51,736 nucleotides of DNA, from NCBI GenBank assembly GCA_018674655.1, contig JABGZQ010000061.1:1-51736 (forward strand). Reading direction: 5' to 3'. Shown piece after piece: positions 1 to 8,652 of this stretch (its first letter is position 1; every line of letters begins with the position of its first letter). The notes under the pieces are model-generated. The model was not told where the DNA came from. It searched no databases and worked only from the letters and a program-made list of their open reading frames with translations. The DNA comes from Fidelibacterota bacterium (GTDB lineage Bacteria; Fidelibacterota; Marinisomatia; Marinisomatales; TCS55). The position numbers and the translations under genes were made by a program.

Positions 1-195
1 GTTTTATCGCGCATCTTGCCCTATAAGTCAAACCGTTTGGCTAACATCATTGTAGCATTGATTATGACTCTCGTTCAGGCCGCAACACTCTTTACTGATG
101 ATAACACACTGCATTACATATTTTTTAGCATTATAGAAGTCGGCACTACTTCATTCATTCTATATACTGCGTGGAAATGGGATGAATCAGAGTGA
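1..195 (+). CDS. DUF6326 family membrane protein, C-terminal fragment
   Basis: The frame is open from the first base to a TGA at 193-195 and encodes the last 64 residues of a protein whose start lies left of the window. The fragment contains 'RILPYKSNRLANII', two hydrophobic stretches and ends 'YTAWKWDESE'. The pattern of a Pro/Tyr/Arg/Asn turn followed by two membrane helices and a W-x-W end resembles the C-terminus of the DUF6326 family of small integral membrane proteins, whose function is unknown. The call rests on recalled family features. A rho-independent terminator follows 21 bases after the stop, so this is the last gene of its transcript, converging on the nadK operon. Confidence 0.6.
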   Translation, partial: VLSRILPYKSNRLANIIVALIMTLVQAATLFTDDNTLHYIFFSIIEVGTTSFILYTAWKWDESE

Positions 196-200
196 ATAAT

Positions 201-240
201 TTGATTATCAATAATCAACCCACATTCATGGGGTTTTTTG
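201..240 (+). terminator. Rho-independent terminator after the DUF6326 gene, preceded by an 18-bp palindrome
   Basis: AACCC at 217-221 pairs with GGGTT at 231-235, with CAT/ATG extending the stem, and a T run follows at 234-239. Directly before it, bases 201-218 form a nearly perfect palindrome (TTGATTAT, CA, ATAATCAA). It overlaps the stem by two bases, so it could be an alternative structure or a protein site. The T run is on the plus side only, so it terminates the leftward-located plus gene rather than nadK. Confidence 0.65.
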
Positions 241-272
241 TTTGTGGAATGATGGGTAGATAAAAGTTTTAA

Positions 273-1172
273 TTAGGTCTCCCCTCTTTTTCCCCAGCCC
301 ATTTTTCTTCTGAGTGTTTGGAAGTAATTCGAATCTTCAAAATCAATCATTCGAATTTCAAATGGAGCTCTTTGAATATATATTTTATCTTTGGGTTTAA
401 GATATTCACTCACCTGGCCATCCACAGCAAATGCTATTTTTTCAACTTCCTCATCCGGGAAACTCAGCTCTAAACTACGGTCATCGGGCAATACGATTGG
501 CCGTAAAGACAATGTATGTGGACTAATGGGTGAAACGACGATTGCTTTTAACTTTGGCATAACAATAGGACCGCCAACTGACAATGAATAAGCAGTGGAT
601 CCCGTGGGAGTAGCAATGATAAGTCCATCTGCTTTATAATCAGATACAAAATGATCGTTAGATAATAAACGCATGGTTATAATTCGCTGAGAGCGGCCAC
701 GGTCAATTACAAAATCATTAAGTGCATAAAACACGGTTGGTCCATTCCCATTAATAATTTCAGCTTTCAACACCATACGACGTTGAAGACTATACTGGCC
801 AGAAATGACCATTTTTAGTCTGTCAAACATTTTGTTCACAGTCACTTCTGCCATAAAACCCAGTTTACCTAAATGTATGCCCAAAATCGGTGTTTTCCGA
901 TGTGCAACGGCTCGAGCTGCGGATAGCATGGTGCCATCCCCGCCCAAGGCGAGTAAAAAATCAGTTTGGTAAAAATCTTCAGCTGAATCAATGGTTTGAT
1001 ACTCATAATCAAACCCATCTGGTAATTGGTCTAGGATTCGAGTTGTTAAAAACGGTTTCAAGTTATTTTCGGCAGCCCAGATCATAATGGGGTCCAGTAG
1101 TTCCCAAAATCGAGGTTTATCTGTATTCCCCCATATACCAAACGATTTAGGTTTTCGTACTTTGCTAGACAT
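273..1172 (-). CDS. nadK: NAD kinase
   Basis: Cytosolic enzyme that phosphorylates NAD+ to NADP+ using ATP or polyphosphate. The 299-residue protein is the usual length. It shows the signature GGDG at about residues 77-80, followed by 'TMLSAAR', and the second conserved block 'TPTGSTAYSLSVGGPI' that forms the NAD pocket. A 'FAVDGQ' block lies near the C-terminus. Its start codon abuts the stop of xseB (shared base at 1172), so it is translated with the xse genes. It is the last gene of a minus-strand run that includes xseA and xseB. Confidence 0.97.
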   Translation of the reverse strand: MSSKVRKPKSFGIWGNTDKPRFWELLDPIMIWAAENNLKPFLTTRILDQLPDGFDYEYQTIDSAEDFYQTDFLLALGGDGTMLSAARAVAHRKTPILGIHLGKLGFMAEVTVNKMFDRLKMVISGQYSLQRRMVLKAEIINGNGPTVFYALNDFVIDRGRSQRIITMRLLSNDHFVSDYKADGLIIATPTGSTAYSLSVGGPIVMPKLKAIVVSPISPHTLSLRPIVLPDDRSLELSFPDEEVEKIAFAVDGQVSEYLKPKDKIYIQRAPFEIRMIDFEDSNYFQTLRRKMGWGKRGET

Positions 1173-1402
1173 TAGCTTTCAAAATCCTTCGTCGATATGT
1201 TGCCTTCTGTATCTTTCATCAATACTTGTATACGCTGTTCGGCTGAATCAAGGTGGCTTCGTAATGTTTCTGTTAGTTTAACCCCTTCTTCAAATAAGGA
1301 TAGACTTTTCTCTAATGACTCATTTTCATTCTCCAGATACCCAACTATTTCTTCCAATCGCTTTAATGCGGCTTCAAAATCTATTTTTTTCTGTTTAGTC
1401 AT
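1172..1402 (-). CDS. xseB: Exodeoxyribonuclease VII small subunit
   Basis: Small subunit of ExoVII, the XseA-XseB complex that degrades single-stranded DNA in both directions to acidic oligonucleotides. The 76-residue product has the typical 'FEAALKRLEEIVGYLE' opening and a highly charged two-helix body with 'LSLFEEGVKL', as in the family. It sits 12 bases downstream of xseA and shares its stop region with the start of nadK, the usual order for a translationally coupled pair. The alternative frames here show no family resemblance. Confidence 0.95.
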   Translation of the reverse strand: MTKQKKIDFEAALKRLEEIVGYLENENESLEKSLSLFEEGVKLTETLRSHLDSAEQRIQVLMKDTEGNISTKDFES

Positions 1403-1414
1403 TATACAATTTAC

Positions 1415-2626
1415 TCATTCACTATTTGGAAGCGTTTTCTTTTTTTCAGCTGCGATGCTCCCGGACCCTGTCTTCAATACAAATGGAGCACCGACATTCA
1501 AATCATCTGCCTGACGGACGATGGACCCATCCTCCGAGAAAGCAATACTGTATCCCCGATGGAGAATGTCCAAAGGATTTAGGACCGTTAACTCTTTTTC
1601 GAATCCTTTAAGCTTTGTATGTTTCATCGACAGAAATTGGTGCATAGAATAATCTAATTGATGCATGATGATATCCAATCGCTCACGGCTCCGCATAATC
1701 AGTGTTCGTGGATGCTGCAAAGATTGGCGGTCAATTAAATGATCCAATTTTTGCCATAATTGGTTCAATTGGTTTTCAATTATAAGGTGCAGTTTGTTTT
1801 TTTGATTTTGGATCATTTGGGCAAGTTCTGAAATACTGATTGATGCTAATTCCGCCGCTGCAGATGGTGTAGGTGCTCTTAGATCTGCTACCAAATCACT
1901 GATGGTTACGTCCGTTTCATGACCCACAGCAGACACAATCGGAATGGAACAATCCCCAATTGCTCGAACCAAAGCTTCTTCATTAAACGCCCATAAATCT
2001 TCTAATGAACCGCCACCTCTCCCAATAATAATTAAATCAATGTTTCCCATTGATTCTAAGTCAAGGATTCCGGCGATAATATCACTCGCCGCCCCATCGC
2101 CTTGGACCAATGCCGGACGAAGAACAATCTCTACTTGAGGTGCTCTTCGTTTTAAAATATTATGCATATCCCTAAGTGCCGCACCTGTTGGCGAAGTAAC
2201 AATTCCAATTTTTTGTGGGTATGCGGGTATAGGGAGTTTCTTTTCTTTATCAAAGAGTCCTTCTGCCATTAATTGTTTTTTTAATGCTTCAAAGGCCAGA
2301 TAAAGTGTGCCAATCCCGGCAGGCTCCATCAATTGAACCATGAGTTGATACTGTCCGCGCGGTTCATAGACTGTTATTTTGCCTTGAATCATTATTTCCA
2401 TACCATCCTCGGGTTTAAAATGGATGGACTGATTAAACCCACGGAACATGACACACCGTAGTTCAGCACCTGCATCTTTTACCGTAAAATACATATGACC
2501 AGAAGAATGGTGTTTAAAGTTGGAGATTTCTCCCCGAACCCATACGCGGGAGAATTGAGATTCGATCTGCCCTTTTATTTGGGCTGTTATTTCAGATACT
2601 GTGAGAGTGGTACGATTACCACTCAT
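1415..2626 (-). CDS. xseA: Exodeoxyribonuclease VII large subunit
   Basis: Catalytic subunit of exonuclease VII. The 403-residue protein begins with an OB fold ('VWVRGEISNFKHHSSGHMYF', about residues 29-48). The catalytic domain carries 'GIVTSPTGAALRDM' (about 141-154) and 'IIGRGGGSLEDLWAFN' (about 200-215), followed by 'SAVGHETDVTISD', all conserved in XseA. A helical coiled region and a short C-terminal segment ('LHRGYSI') follow. The start overlaps the stop of the upstream nuclease gene by four bases (ATGA type), and xseB follows 12 bases downstream. Confidence 0.97.
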   Translation of the reverse strand: MSGNRTTLTVSEITAQIKGQIESQFSRVWVRGEISNFKHHSSGHMYFTVKDAGAELRCVMFRGFNQSIHFKPEDGMEIMIQGKITVYEPRGQYQLMVQLMEPAGIGTLYLAFEALKKQLMAEGLFDKEKKLPIPAYPQKIGIVTSPTGAALRDMHNILKRRAPQVEIVLRPALVQGDGAASDIIAGILDLESMGNIDLIIIGRGGGSLEDLWAFNEEALVRAIGDCSIPIVSAVGHETDVTISDLVADLRAPTPSAAAELASISISELAQMIQNQKNKLHLIIENQLNQLWQKLDHLIDRQSLQHPRTLIMRSRERLDIIMHQLDYSMHQFLSMKHTKLKGFEKELTVLNPLDILHRGYSIAFSEDGSIVRQADDLNVGAPFVLKTGSGSIAAEKKKTLPNSE

Positions 2627-3483
2627 GGTAGGTCAGGCGATCCGGCCTGTTCCCAGCAATACTGCCATAAGGATGCCAGACGGATAACGGCCCTACCTAA
2701 ACGATCTTTTAATAAATCTTCTGTTTCACTGTATAGGACATCCAAATATTGTTTTTCGAAACTGAGAATTTTATATGTGTTGAGTTCTTTTGCCTGCTTT
2801 TTTGTCAACAAGCTTCTGGCCTTTGTATCTGCATCCAATAGTTGGTGATGCACTTTAAAAGATTCTTTTACAATTTTCATTGCATAAGTCCAAGGATCCT
2901 CTACTTTTTCTATCTTTCCTATCGGTTTAATTCTTTGAATATATTCATTGACCAAGCGTTCTTCCCATCGAAAATGGATACCATCATTCCCGGTGAATTG
3001 GCCATTATAATTGATGGCTGTATGAAGTGGCATATGAAGGTCGGATATATAGTGACCCAAAACACCCATATTATAAACCGCATCTTCAAATCGGTTATTT
3101 TTCATTAATTCGATAATGCGATCGCATGTTTCCTGAATGGCCCAAGGTGCAATCCCATATTTTTTTATTTTATCCTTTCCATATTTGGATAAAAGTTTTT
3201 CATAGTCTTTGGGAATTTTAGTGAATGGAAAATCATCATAATAATCTGCATCAATAAAATGACGATGAAATTCTTCTTTATCAATAGCCTTGTTATAATC
3301 TGGGGCTGCCGCATACCATTTGAGTGGTTCAGAATTACGCTTAAGGAATTGACCAAAAGGACCGCTCAGCTGGCGGGAAGCGCTATAATTAATTCGACGA
3401 TGTCCATCATATCCCCATGCCCCGACAAAACTTGTCAGGACAAGGGATATAATTAAAAGCCATTTAAAATCGGCCCGTTTCAT
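2623..3483 (-). CDS. Secreted S1/P1-type nuclease (zinc-dependent)
   Basis: A 286-residue exported protein. A signal peptide (about residues 8-21) would leave Trp23 as the mature N-terminus. This matters because the amino group of Trp1 is a zinc ligand in S1/P1 nucleases, and the text 'WGYDGHRRI' matches the family's WG-x-x-GH opening. Further ligand-bearing blocks are 'HRHFIDADYY' and 'LGHYISDLHMPLHTA'. The family cleaves single-stranded nucleic acids, and relatives are phospholipases C, which remains possible. It overlaps xseA by four bases. The periplasmic location is inferred from the signal peptide. Confidence 0.78.
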   Translation of the reverse strand: MKRADFKWLLIISLVLTSFVGAWGYDGHRRINYSASRQLSGPFGQFLKRNSEPLKWYAAAPDYNKAIDKEEFHRHFIDADYYDDFPFTKIPKDYEKLLSKYGKDKIKKYGIAPWAIQETCDRIIELMKNNRFEDAVYNMGVLGHYISDLHMPLHTAINYNGQFTGNDGIHFRWEERLVNEYIQRIKPIGKIEKVEDPWTYAMKIVKESFKVHHQLLDADTKARSLLTKKQAKELNTYKILSFEKQYLDVLYSETEDLLKDRLGRAVIRLASLWQYCWEQAGSPDLP

Positions 3484-3495
3484 TTTAAACGAGTC

Positions 3496-3591
3496 TTATA
3501 CTTTTTTCTTTTTATGACGATTAGCGCGCAAGCGTTTTTTCCGCTTGTGAGTATTCATTTTGCGCCGTTTACGTTTTTTACCGCAGGGCAT
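3496..3591 (-). CDS. 31-residue mS38/COX24-type basic protein
   Basis: A very short gene found by translating the interval between HU and the nuclease. It starts with ATG at 3591 and stops with TAA at 3496-3498. The product begins 'MPCGKKRKRRKMNTHKRKKR', then 'LRANRHKKKKV', and is almost entirely Lys/Arg. It matches the AURKAIP1/COX24 (mS38-like) small proteins seen in Bacteroidota and relatives, which are thought to be small-subunit ribosomal proteins related to mitochondrial mS38. It lies nine bases from the HU stop, so both are probably on one transcript. It is easily missed because of its size. Confidence 0.8.
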   Translation of the reverse strand: MPCGKKRKRRKMNTHKRKKRLRANRHKKKKV

Positions 3592-3600
3592 ATTACCTCT

Positions 3601-3888
3601 TTATTTTGTCAGATTTTCATTTACATGTGAACGCATATATTTTGCCGGTTTAAAAGTCGGCACATGGCGTTCCGGAAGAAAAATGGTTTCACCCGTTCCA
3701 GGATTTCTCGCTTTTTTTGGCATGCGATGTTTTACGCCAAAAGTACCAAATCCTCTTAATTCTACACGATCGTTTTTTCCCAGAGAATCAATGATTGTAG
3801 CCATGACACCATTCATCACGGCTTCAGTTTCCACTTTAGTCAGTCCTGTGGCATTGGAAACAATATCAACAATATCTTGTTTGGTCAT
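3601..3888 (-). CDS. hup: HU/IHF-family DNA-binding protein
   Basis: Nucleoid protein that bends DNA as a dimer. The 95-residue product is typical: 'MTKQDIVDIVSNATGL' helix 1, the core 'RVELRGFGTFGVKHR', and the DNA-contacting arm with 'RNPGTGETI' including the intercalating Pro of the 'NP' motif (near residue 63), then 'PTFKPAKYMR'. It could be an HU or an IHF-like paralogue. The sequence alone does not decide. It lies between sppA (5 bases upstream) and the mS38-like gene. Confidence 0.93.
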   Translation of the reverse strand: MTKQDIVDIVSNATGLTKVETEAVMNGVMATIIDSLGKNDRVELRGFGTFGVKHRMPKKARNPGTGETIFLPERHVPTFKPAKYMRSHVNENLTK

Positions 3889-3893
3889 TATAA

Positions 3894-4784
3894 TTACTCC
3901 ATTCGCCAGCGATATGCTGGTAATTCATCAAACCAGCTGCTGACCGTTTGCCCCAAATTCCCAGATAACCAATCCAGCAGTGAGGGGCGTTTCTTCTGTG
4001 GATGAATTGTTTTTGGTTTTCCTGAAATATGGCCCATTACTCCAGCGATATCGATGGCATCATCAAATGTACCGATTAGATCTATAAGGCCTAAAGTTTT
4101 AGATTGTAACCCTGTATAAACTCGGCCGTCTGCCAGAGGAATAATATCATCTTTTTGCATGGATCTGCCATCGGATACCGCAGCCACAAATTGGTCATAC
4201 ATATCCATCACCATATCATTTAAATGCGTTCGATCTGCAGGAGTAACCTCCCTTGAATAAGACCCCACATCTTTTAATTCTCCACTTTTTACTGTTTCAA
4301 ATTCAATGCCAACTTTGTCCAATAATTCTGTCATAACCGGGTAGTTCATGATGACGCCAATACTGCCAACAATTGTGCCTTTATTGGCCATAATTGTATC
4401 TCCCGCAACTGCGATATAATAGCCGCCGGATGCGGCAACGGTTCCCATGCTAGAAACTACTGGTTTATCTTCTCGAACCCGTTTGATTTTTTCGTAAATC
4501 TCCTGGGTCGGAGCTACCAACCCGCCGGGGGAATCAATTCGAACAACAATGGCCGAAACATCAGTTCTTTTCCTATACTTCTCCAATTGTTTTACAATGG
4601 CTTCAGCAGAAATAATCGGACCGGTAATATACACAATACCTACTTTTTCCCCGGATCCTTCCTTAGAAAACCCGACGGATGAGGCACCCATCTTAAATGC
4701 GATGACCAAAGTAAAAAAACTACCCAATCCCCACCAAAGCCATCTCTGGTTTGATATAGGTCTTTTTATCCCTGCTTGATCCAT
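3894..4784 (-). CDS. sppA: Signal peptide peptidase SppA (S49)
   Basis: Membrane-anchored serine protease that digests cleaved signal peptides. It is the short, single-S49-domain form (296 residues, against about 600 for E. coli SppA). One membrane helix lies at about residues 16-32. The catalytic Ser is in 'VAASGGYYIA' (Ser119) and the general-base Lys in 'SGELKDVGSYSRE' (Lys171). The oxyanion region 'RIDSPGGLV' is at 83-91. The start overlaps the stop of the upstream transglycosylase by 19 bases, indicating coupled translation, and HU follows five bases downstream. Confidence 0.94.
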   Translation of the reverse strand: MDQAGIKRPISNQRWLWWGLGSFFTLVIAFKMGASSVGFSKEGSGEKVGIVYITGPIISAEAIVKQLEKYRKRTDVSAIVVRIDSPGGLVAPTQEIYEKIKRVREDKPVVSSMGTVAASGGYYIAVAGDTIMANKGTIVGSIGVIMNYPVMTELLDKVGIEFETVKSGELKDVGSYSREVTPADRTHLNDMVMDMYDQFVAAVSDGRSMQKDDIIPLADGRVYTGLQSKTLGLIDLIGTFDDAIDIAGVMGHISGKPKTIHPQKKRPSLLDWLSGNLGQTVSSWFDELPAYRWRME

Positions 4785-6376
4785 AATGTCAACTTTTGTC
4801 CTGGGAAAATATGTTGTCCATATTTAATGCCATTCCATTTTCTAATGTTAGATGCTTGTGTACCATAATCTTCAGCAATATGGCCCAATGTATCCCCTTT
4901 CCTCACCTTGTATGTAACCTTGTTAAATCCGGGCATTTTCGAAATAGGAATTGAGGCCATGTTTACACCGGGAATTGGAATAGTCAATTTTTGACCAATT
5001 CGAATCATACTTCGATTTCGTACTTTATTCACTGCAGCTAAATCATGAACAGAAATTCTATATTTTTTAGCAATGGTCCACAGACTTTCCCCATTTCGGA
5101 CTTTATGCGTTACAAATTGAGGAGCGAATCTTTCATTCTCAGGTAGTGCATTATAATTAGCCATAAAAATATCTTTTTTCCCCTTGGGGATTTTTAAGGC
5201 ATACCCTTTGGTTGGTGTAGCCGATTGCCTCAATTCGGAATTCAAATTCCGTAAATTTTTATATGTTGTTTCTGCGGAACGAGCCAACACAGTTAAATCG
5301 GCACTTTTTTCAATCGAAACTATATCATAGTCATATGAAGGATTTTTCTTTTCTTTATTATAGAATCCATATTTTTCCCGATTTTCAGCAATAATAGTCG
5401 CTGCTAAAAAATAGGGTACATAGTTTCGAGTTTCTCTTGGGAGTGAATGAAGCTGCCAAAAATCAGATGTTTGGTGAATTCGCGTGGCCCGTCTCACTCT
5501 ACCTTCTCCAGCATTATAGGCTGATAACGCTAAATACCAATTATCAAATTCATCATATAAATCGGTTAAATATGCACACGCAGCACGGGTAGCTTTTTCC
5601 GGATCCCGCCTTTCATCTACATACCAATTTCTTTCGAGCCCATATAGCTTTCCAGTAGAATAAATAAATTGCCACATACCGTTTGCGGCAGCTTTGGAAT
5701 ATGCTTTGGGATTTAATCCTGATTCAATCATGGCAAGATAGACCAACTCAGGCGGTAAATTGCATTCACTGATTATTTGATTTATCATTGGGCCATAAAT
5801 TTCCAAACGATCCAACCAAATTTCAAATTGTCGTCTACCCTTCGTTTGGAAATATTTAATAACTTGATCTACTTTTTTATTTCGAACCAGGGGAATGTGG
5901 CCATCCCGATCATCCACGACGGTAAATTTTGTGGCACCCATTTCCACTTCTAGTGGTTCAGTGATAGATGTTATATCCATCCGAAGATGCTCAGCGGTTA
6001 TAACACCATCTATTTTATCCAATGTGGTAAAACTATGTGTATATAGATTGATTAAGCCATCTTCAAACCGATCAAATTCCTCTCGGTCTTCGTCATTCAT
6101 ATCCCCATATTGATCCGCTTCAGTCAATAAATCAAAAATGCTATTTAAGTTATAAACCACCTCCAGAGAGTCGGCCATCACATCTGCGATAAGTGCATCA
6201 GATAATAATACTTTCACATCCCGTAAAAGTTGAGGTAAACGGTTTTGATTCGTTTCAATACCATTTCCGTTTTCGAAAGATTCACTCGCCGACCTGATAG
6301 ATTTATTTTCCTGAGAAAACCCAAGTGTCAAGCTGACCGATAATAAAATGATGATTCTTGTAAATGTCTTTTTCAT
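4766..6376 (-). CDS. Membrane-bound lytic murein transglycosylase with two LysM repeats (MltD-like)
   Basis: Cleaves peptidoglycan glycan strands to give 1,6-anhydromuramyl ends. A signal peptide is at residues 1-20. A helical segment of about 160 residues precedes the SLT domain with 'LAMIESGLNPKAYS' (the Glu of 'IES' is the expected catalytic acid), 'AANGMWQFI' and 'ALSAYNAGEGRV'. Two LysM modules at the C-terminus start 'HKVRNGESLWTIAKKY' and 'YKVRKGDTLGHIAEDY' and should bind the cell wall. The length of 536 residues is close to MltD. It is followed by sppA with an overlap. Confidence 0.92.
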   Translation of the reverse strand: MKKTFTRIIILLSVSLTLGFSQENKSIRSASESFENGNGIETNQNRLPQLLRDVKVLLSDALIADVMADSLEVVYNLNSIFDLLTEADQYGDMNDEDREEFDRFEDGLINLYTHSFTTLDKIDGVITAEHLRMDITSITEPLEVEMGATKFTVVDDRDGHIPLVRNKKVDQVIKYFQTKGRRQFEIWLDRLEIYGPMINQIISECNLPPELVYLAMIESGLNPKAYSKAAANGMWQFIYSTGKLYGLERNWYVDERRDPEKATRAACAYLTDLYDEFDNWYLALSAYNAGEGRVRRATRIHQTSDFWQLHSLPRETRNYVPYFLAATIIAENREKYGFYNKEKKNPSYDYDIVSIEKSADLTVLARSAETTYKNLRNLNSELRQSATPTKGYALKIPKGKKDIFMANYNALPENERFAPQFVTHKVRNGESLWTIAKKYRISVHDLAAVNKVRNRSMIRIGQKLTIPIPGVNMASIPISKMPGFNKVTYKVRKGDTLGHIAEDYGTQASNIRKWNGIKYGQHIFPGQKLTLWIKQG

Positions 6377-6406
6377 GAATATTTAGGGCTAATTTTGCTG
6401 GCGAAA

Positions 6407-6676
6407 TTAGTCGACGAGGTCCGCCTCAGTCAAGCCTTTTCCCATCAATCTTATGTTATTATTTAAAATTGGAGCCTCAAATAACAACAAACAAAATCCT
6501 GTCGCTCCTTTCTCTCTAACTTGGTGTATCATTTCGGTGTTTCCTTTTGAGTGGACATACGATACAATGATTCTTATTACACGAATAAGTTCTTTTTCAA
6601 AAAAGCTTGTATCCGAAATATAGATGAATTTCGATGGTATTTGAACGGGTTCCAGATAAGGCATATTATTCTGCAT
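6407..6676 (-). CDS. Small protein of unknown function
   Basis: An 89-residue open frame between plsC and the transglycosylase. I do not recognise a family. The first codons overlap the end of plsC by 11 bases, and a GGA-type ribosome site precedes the ATG at 6676. A second ATG four codons on (6664) starts just after the plsC stop and is equally possible. The product is mixed in composition, without signal peptide or clear membrane helix, with one hydrophobic strand 'GFCLLLFEAP'. Tight packing in a minus-strand operon supports a real gene, but conservation is untested. Confidence 0.5.
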   Translation of the reverse strand: MQNNMPYLEPVQIPSKFIYISDTSFFEKELIRVIRIIVSYVHSKGNTEMIHQVREKGATGFCLLLFEAPILNNNIRLMGKGLTEADLVD

Positions 6677-7403
6677 TTTTCCACTGATTTTTCAAAGCTA
6701 CCACTTCTTGTCGTACATCAGCCACAAATTGTTGCCGATCTTCAAAATGAATATTTTCAGTCCTAATTGGTTTACCAATTCTTAATTCTAACTCTTGGGG
6801 ATTTAATAATAATCCGTTTTTTCCAAGAACATCTCGTGTGCCACATAAAGCAATTGGTACCACGGGTATACCCAATTGAATTGCCATTACCAGTCCGCCT
6901 TTTTTAAAGGGTTTAATATCTCCATTTAATGATCGTGTTCCTTCTGGGAAAATCAAAATTGAGCGTGGGTTTTTTGTCATAGATGCTTTAGCGTTTTCAA
7001 GAGATTTCAGGGCTTTCGAATGATTACGTCTATCGACAAATATATGCCCGCCAGCGGTCATCACCCATCCTAATATGGGTATCTTTTTTAATTCGATTTT
7101 GGCTATAGATACTAAATGGTATTTTAATGCACCAAACGCAAGTGGTATATCCATTGCTGATTCGTGGTTTGCTGCAAAAATGTACTGACCATTTGGGTCT
7201 AATTTTTCAAGGCCAATTGTTCGATAGAGAATTCCTCCGATAAATAGTACAATCTTGGACCAGGTTTGTGCAACCCAACTAACCATTTTACCTCTCCGTT
7301 CGAACACTGATCCAATTAACCCTATACAACCAAAAATAATTGTCAAAATAACGACATTTAGAACAAACCAAACCGTACGCAACTTAATCAAGAGCCGGTG
7401 CAT
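6666..7403 (-). CDS. plsC: 1-acyl-sn-glycerol-3-phosphate acyltransferase
   Basis: Transfers an acyl group to lysophosphatidate to make phosphatidate, at the inner membrane. The 245-residue protein has N-terminal membrane helices (about residues 8-30 and 45-60), the catalytic H-x4-D motif in 'NHESAMDIPL', the substrate block 'FPEGTRSLNGD', and 'GIPVVPIAL'. These are the four usual motifs of the PlsC family. Its start lies inside the end of serS (20-base overlap), so it is probably translated with serS. Confidence 0.93.
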   Translation of the reverse strand: MHRLLIKLRTVWFVLNVVILTIIFGCIGLIGSVFERRGKMVSWVAQTWSKIVLFIGGILYRTIGLEKLDPNGQYIFAANHESAMDIPLAFGALKYHLVSIAKIELKKIPILGWVMTAGGHIFVDRRNHSKALKSLENAKASMTKNPRSILIFPEGTRSLNGDIKPFKKGGLVMAIQLGIPVVPIALCGTRDVLGKNGLLLNPQELELRIGKPIRTENIHFEDRQQFVADVRQEVVALKNQWKNAE

Positions 7404-8652
7404 TCATATATGGTTGAAGTGATTTGGGAATGGAAATAGATCCATCCTCGTTTTGATACGTTTCCAATAAGGCAACCAGTAGGCGCGGGGTCGCCACGCC
7501 ACTGCCATTAAGTGTATGAACAAAATCTACTTTTTTATCCGAGGTTTTTCGATAACGAATATTGCCACGGCGAGCTTGAAAATCTTCAAAATTACTACAG
7601 GAAGATACCTCCAGCCACTTCTGTTCACCCGGTGCCCATAATTCAATATCATAACATTTAGCTGCAGAAAAACTTAAATCGCCGGAACATAATTCTATAA
7701 CGCGATATCTCAACCCCAGAGATTGCAGAACCGTTTCAGCATGGGTAACCAATGTTTCTAATTCTGAATATGAATTTTCCGGTGTCACAAATTTCACCAA
7801 TTCAACCTTATTGAATTGATGAAGCCGCAAAAAGCCACGGGTATCCTTCCCATATGATCCTGCTTCTCGGCGAAAACAAGCCGAATATGCCGTATAATTA
7901 ATCGGCAATTTATCTGCCGTCATAATTTCATCCCTGTGGATGTTTGTCACTGGAACTTCTGCAGTTGGAATCAACCATAAATCATCTTTTTCTGAGGGAT
8001 ACATATCTTCAGCAAATTTAGGTAATTGTCCCGTGGTTATGGCAGATTCTGGTCGAACAACAAAGGGGGGGAATATTTCCGTATAACCATGCTGTTCAGT
8101 ATGAATATCTAACATGAAATTAATGAGGGCACGTTCCAGCTTTGCCCCTTTGCCAGTGTACAGTGGGAATCCAGAACCTGAGATTTTCGCACCCCTTTCA
8201 AAATCAAAAAGTCCAAGGGCCTCTCCCAACTCTAAATGATTTTTTAGTTTGAAATCGGTTTGACGTTCTTCTCCCCATTCTCGAACCAAAGGATTATCTT
8301 TTTCATCAGTTCCTATAGGAACTGATTCATGAGGCAGATTAGGGAGACTTAATAAATGGCGATCCAATTCAAGTTTGGATGCTTGTGTTTTTTCTTCTAA
8401 TTCTTTTATCTGCTGAGAAACTTTTCGCATTGATTGAATGGCATCATTCGAATCAATTCCTTTTCGTTTTGCTTGAGCAATTTCATCGGATACCGTATTT
8501 CGCAAAGCTCTCAAATCATTCGCTTCACCCAATTGTTTCCTATATAAGGTATCAATTTTAAGTACTTCACTCATATCAACCGTTTCACCCTTCGAAGCCA
8601 ATTGTTTTTCAACAGCACCTGGGTTATTACGAATGATTTCAATGGGTAACAT
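7384..8652 (-). CDS. serS: Serine-tRNA ligase
   Basis: Charges tRNA-Ser (and tRNA-Sec if present). The 422-residue protein is full length. An N-terminal antiparallel coiled-coil arm lies at about residues 30-100. The class II core has motif 2 around 'CFRREAGSYGKDTRG' and motif 3 'LNGSGVATPRLLVALLE' near the C-terminus, plus 'PTAEVPVTN' in the serine pocket. It follows rfbC with no intergenic gap and overlaps plsC by 20 bases. Confidence 0.98.
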   Translation of the reverse strand: MLPIEIIRNNPGAVEKQLASKGETVDMSEVLKIDTLYRKQLGEANDLRALRNTVSDEIAQAKRKGIDSNDAIQSMRKVSQQIKELEEKTQASKLELDRHLLSLPNLPHESVPIGTDEKDNPLVREWGEERQTDFKLKNHLELGEALGLFDFERGAKISGSGFPLYTGKGAKLERALINFMLDIHTEQHGYTEIFPPFVVRPESAITTGQLPKFAEDMYPSEKDDLWLIPTAEVPVTNIHRDEIMTADKLPINYTAYSACFRREAGSYGKDTRGFLRLHQFNKVELVKFVTPENSYSELETLVTHAETVLQSLGLRYRVIELCSGDLSFSAAKCYDIELWAPGEQKWLEVSSCSNFEDFQARRGNIRYRKTSDKKVDFVHTLNGSGVATPRLLVALLETYQNEDGSISIPKSLQPYMNAPALD

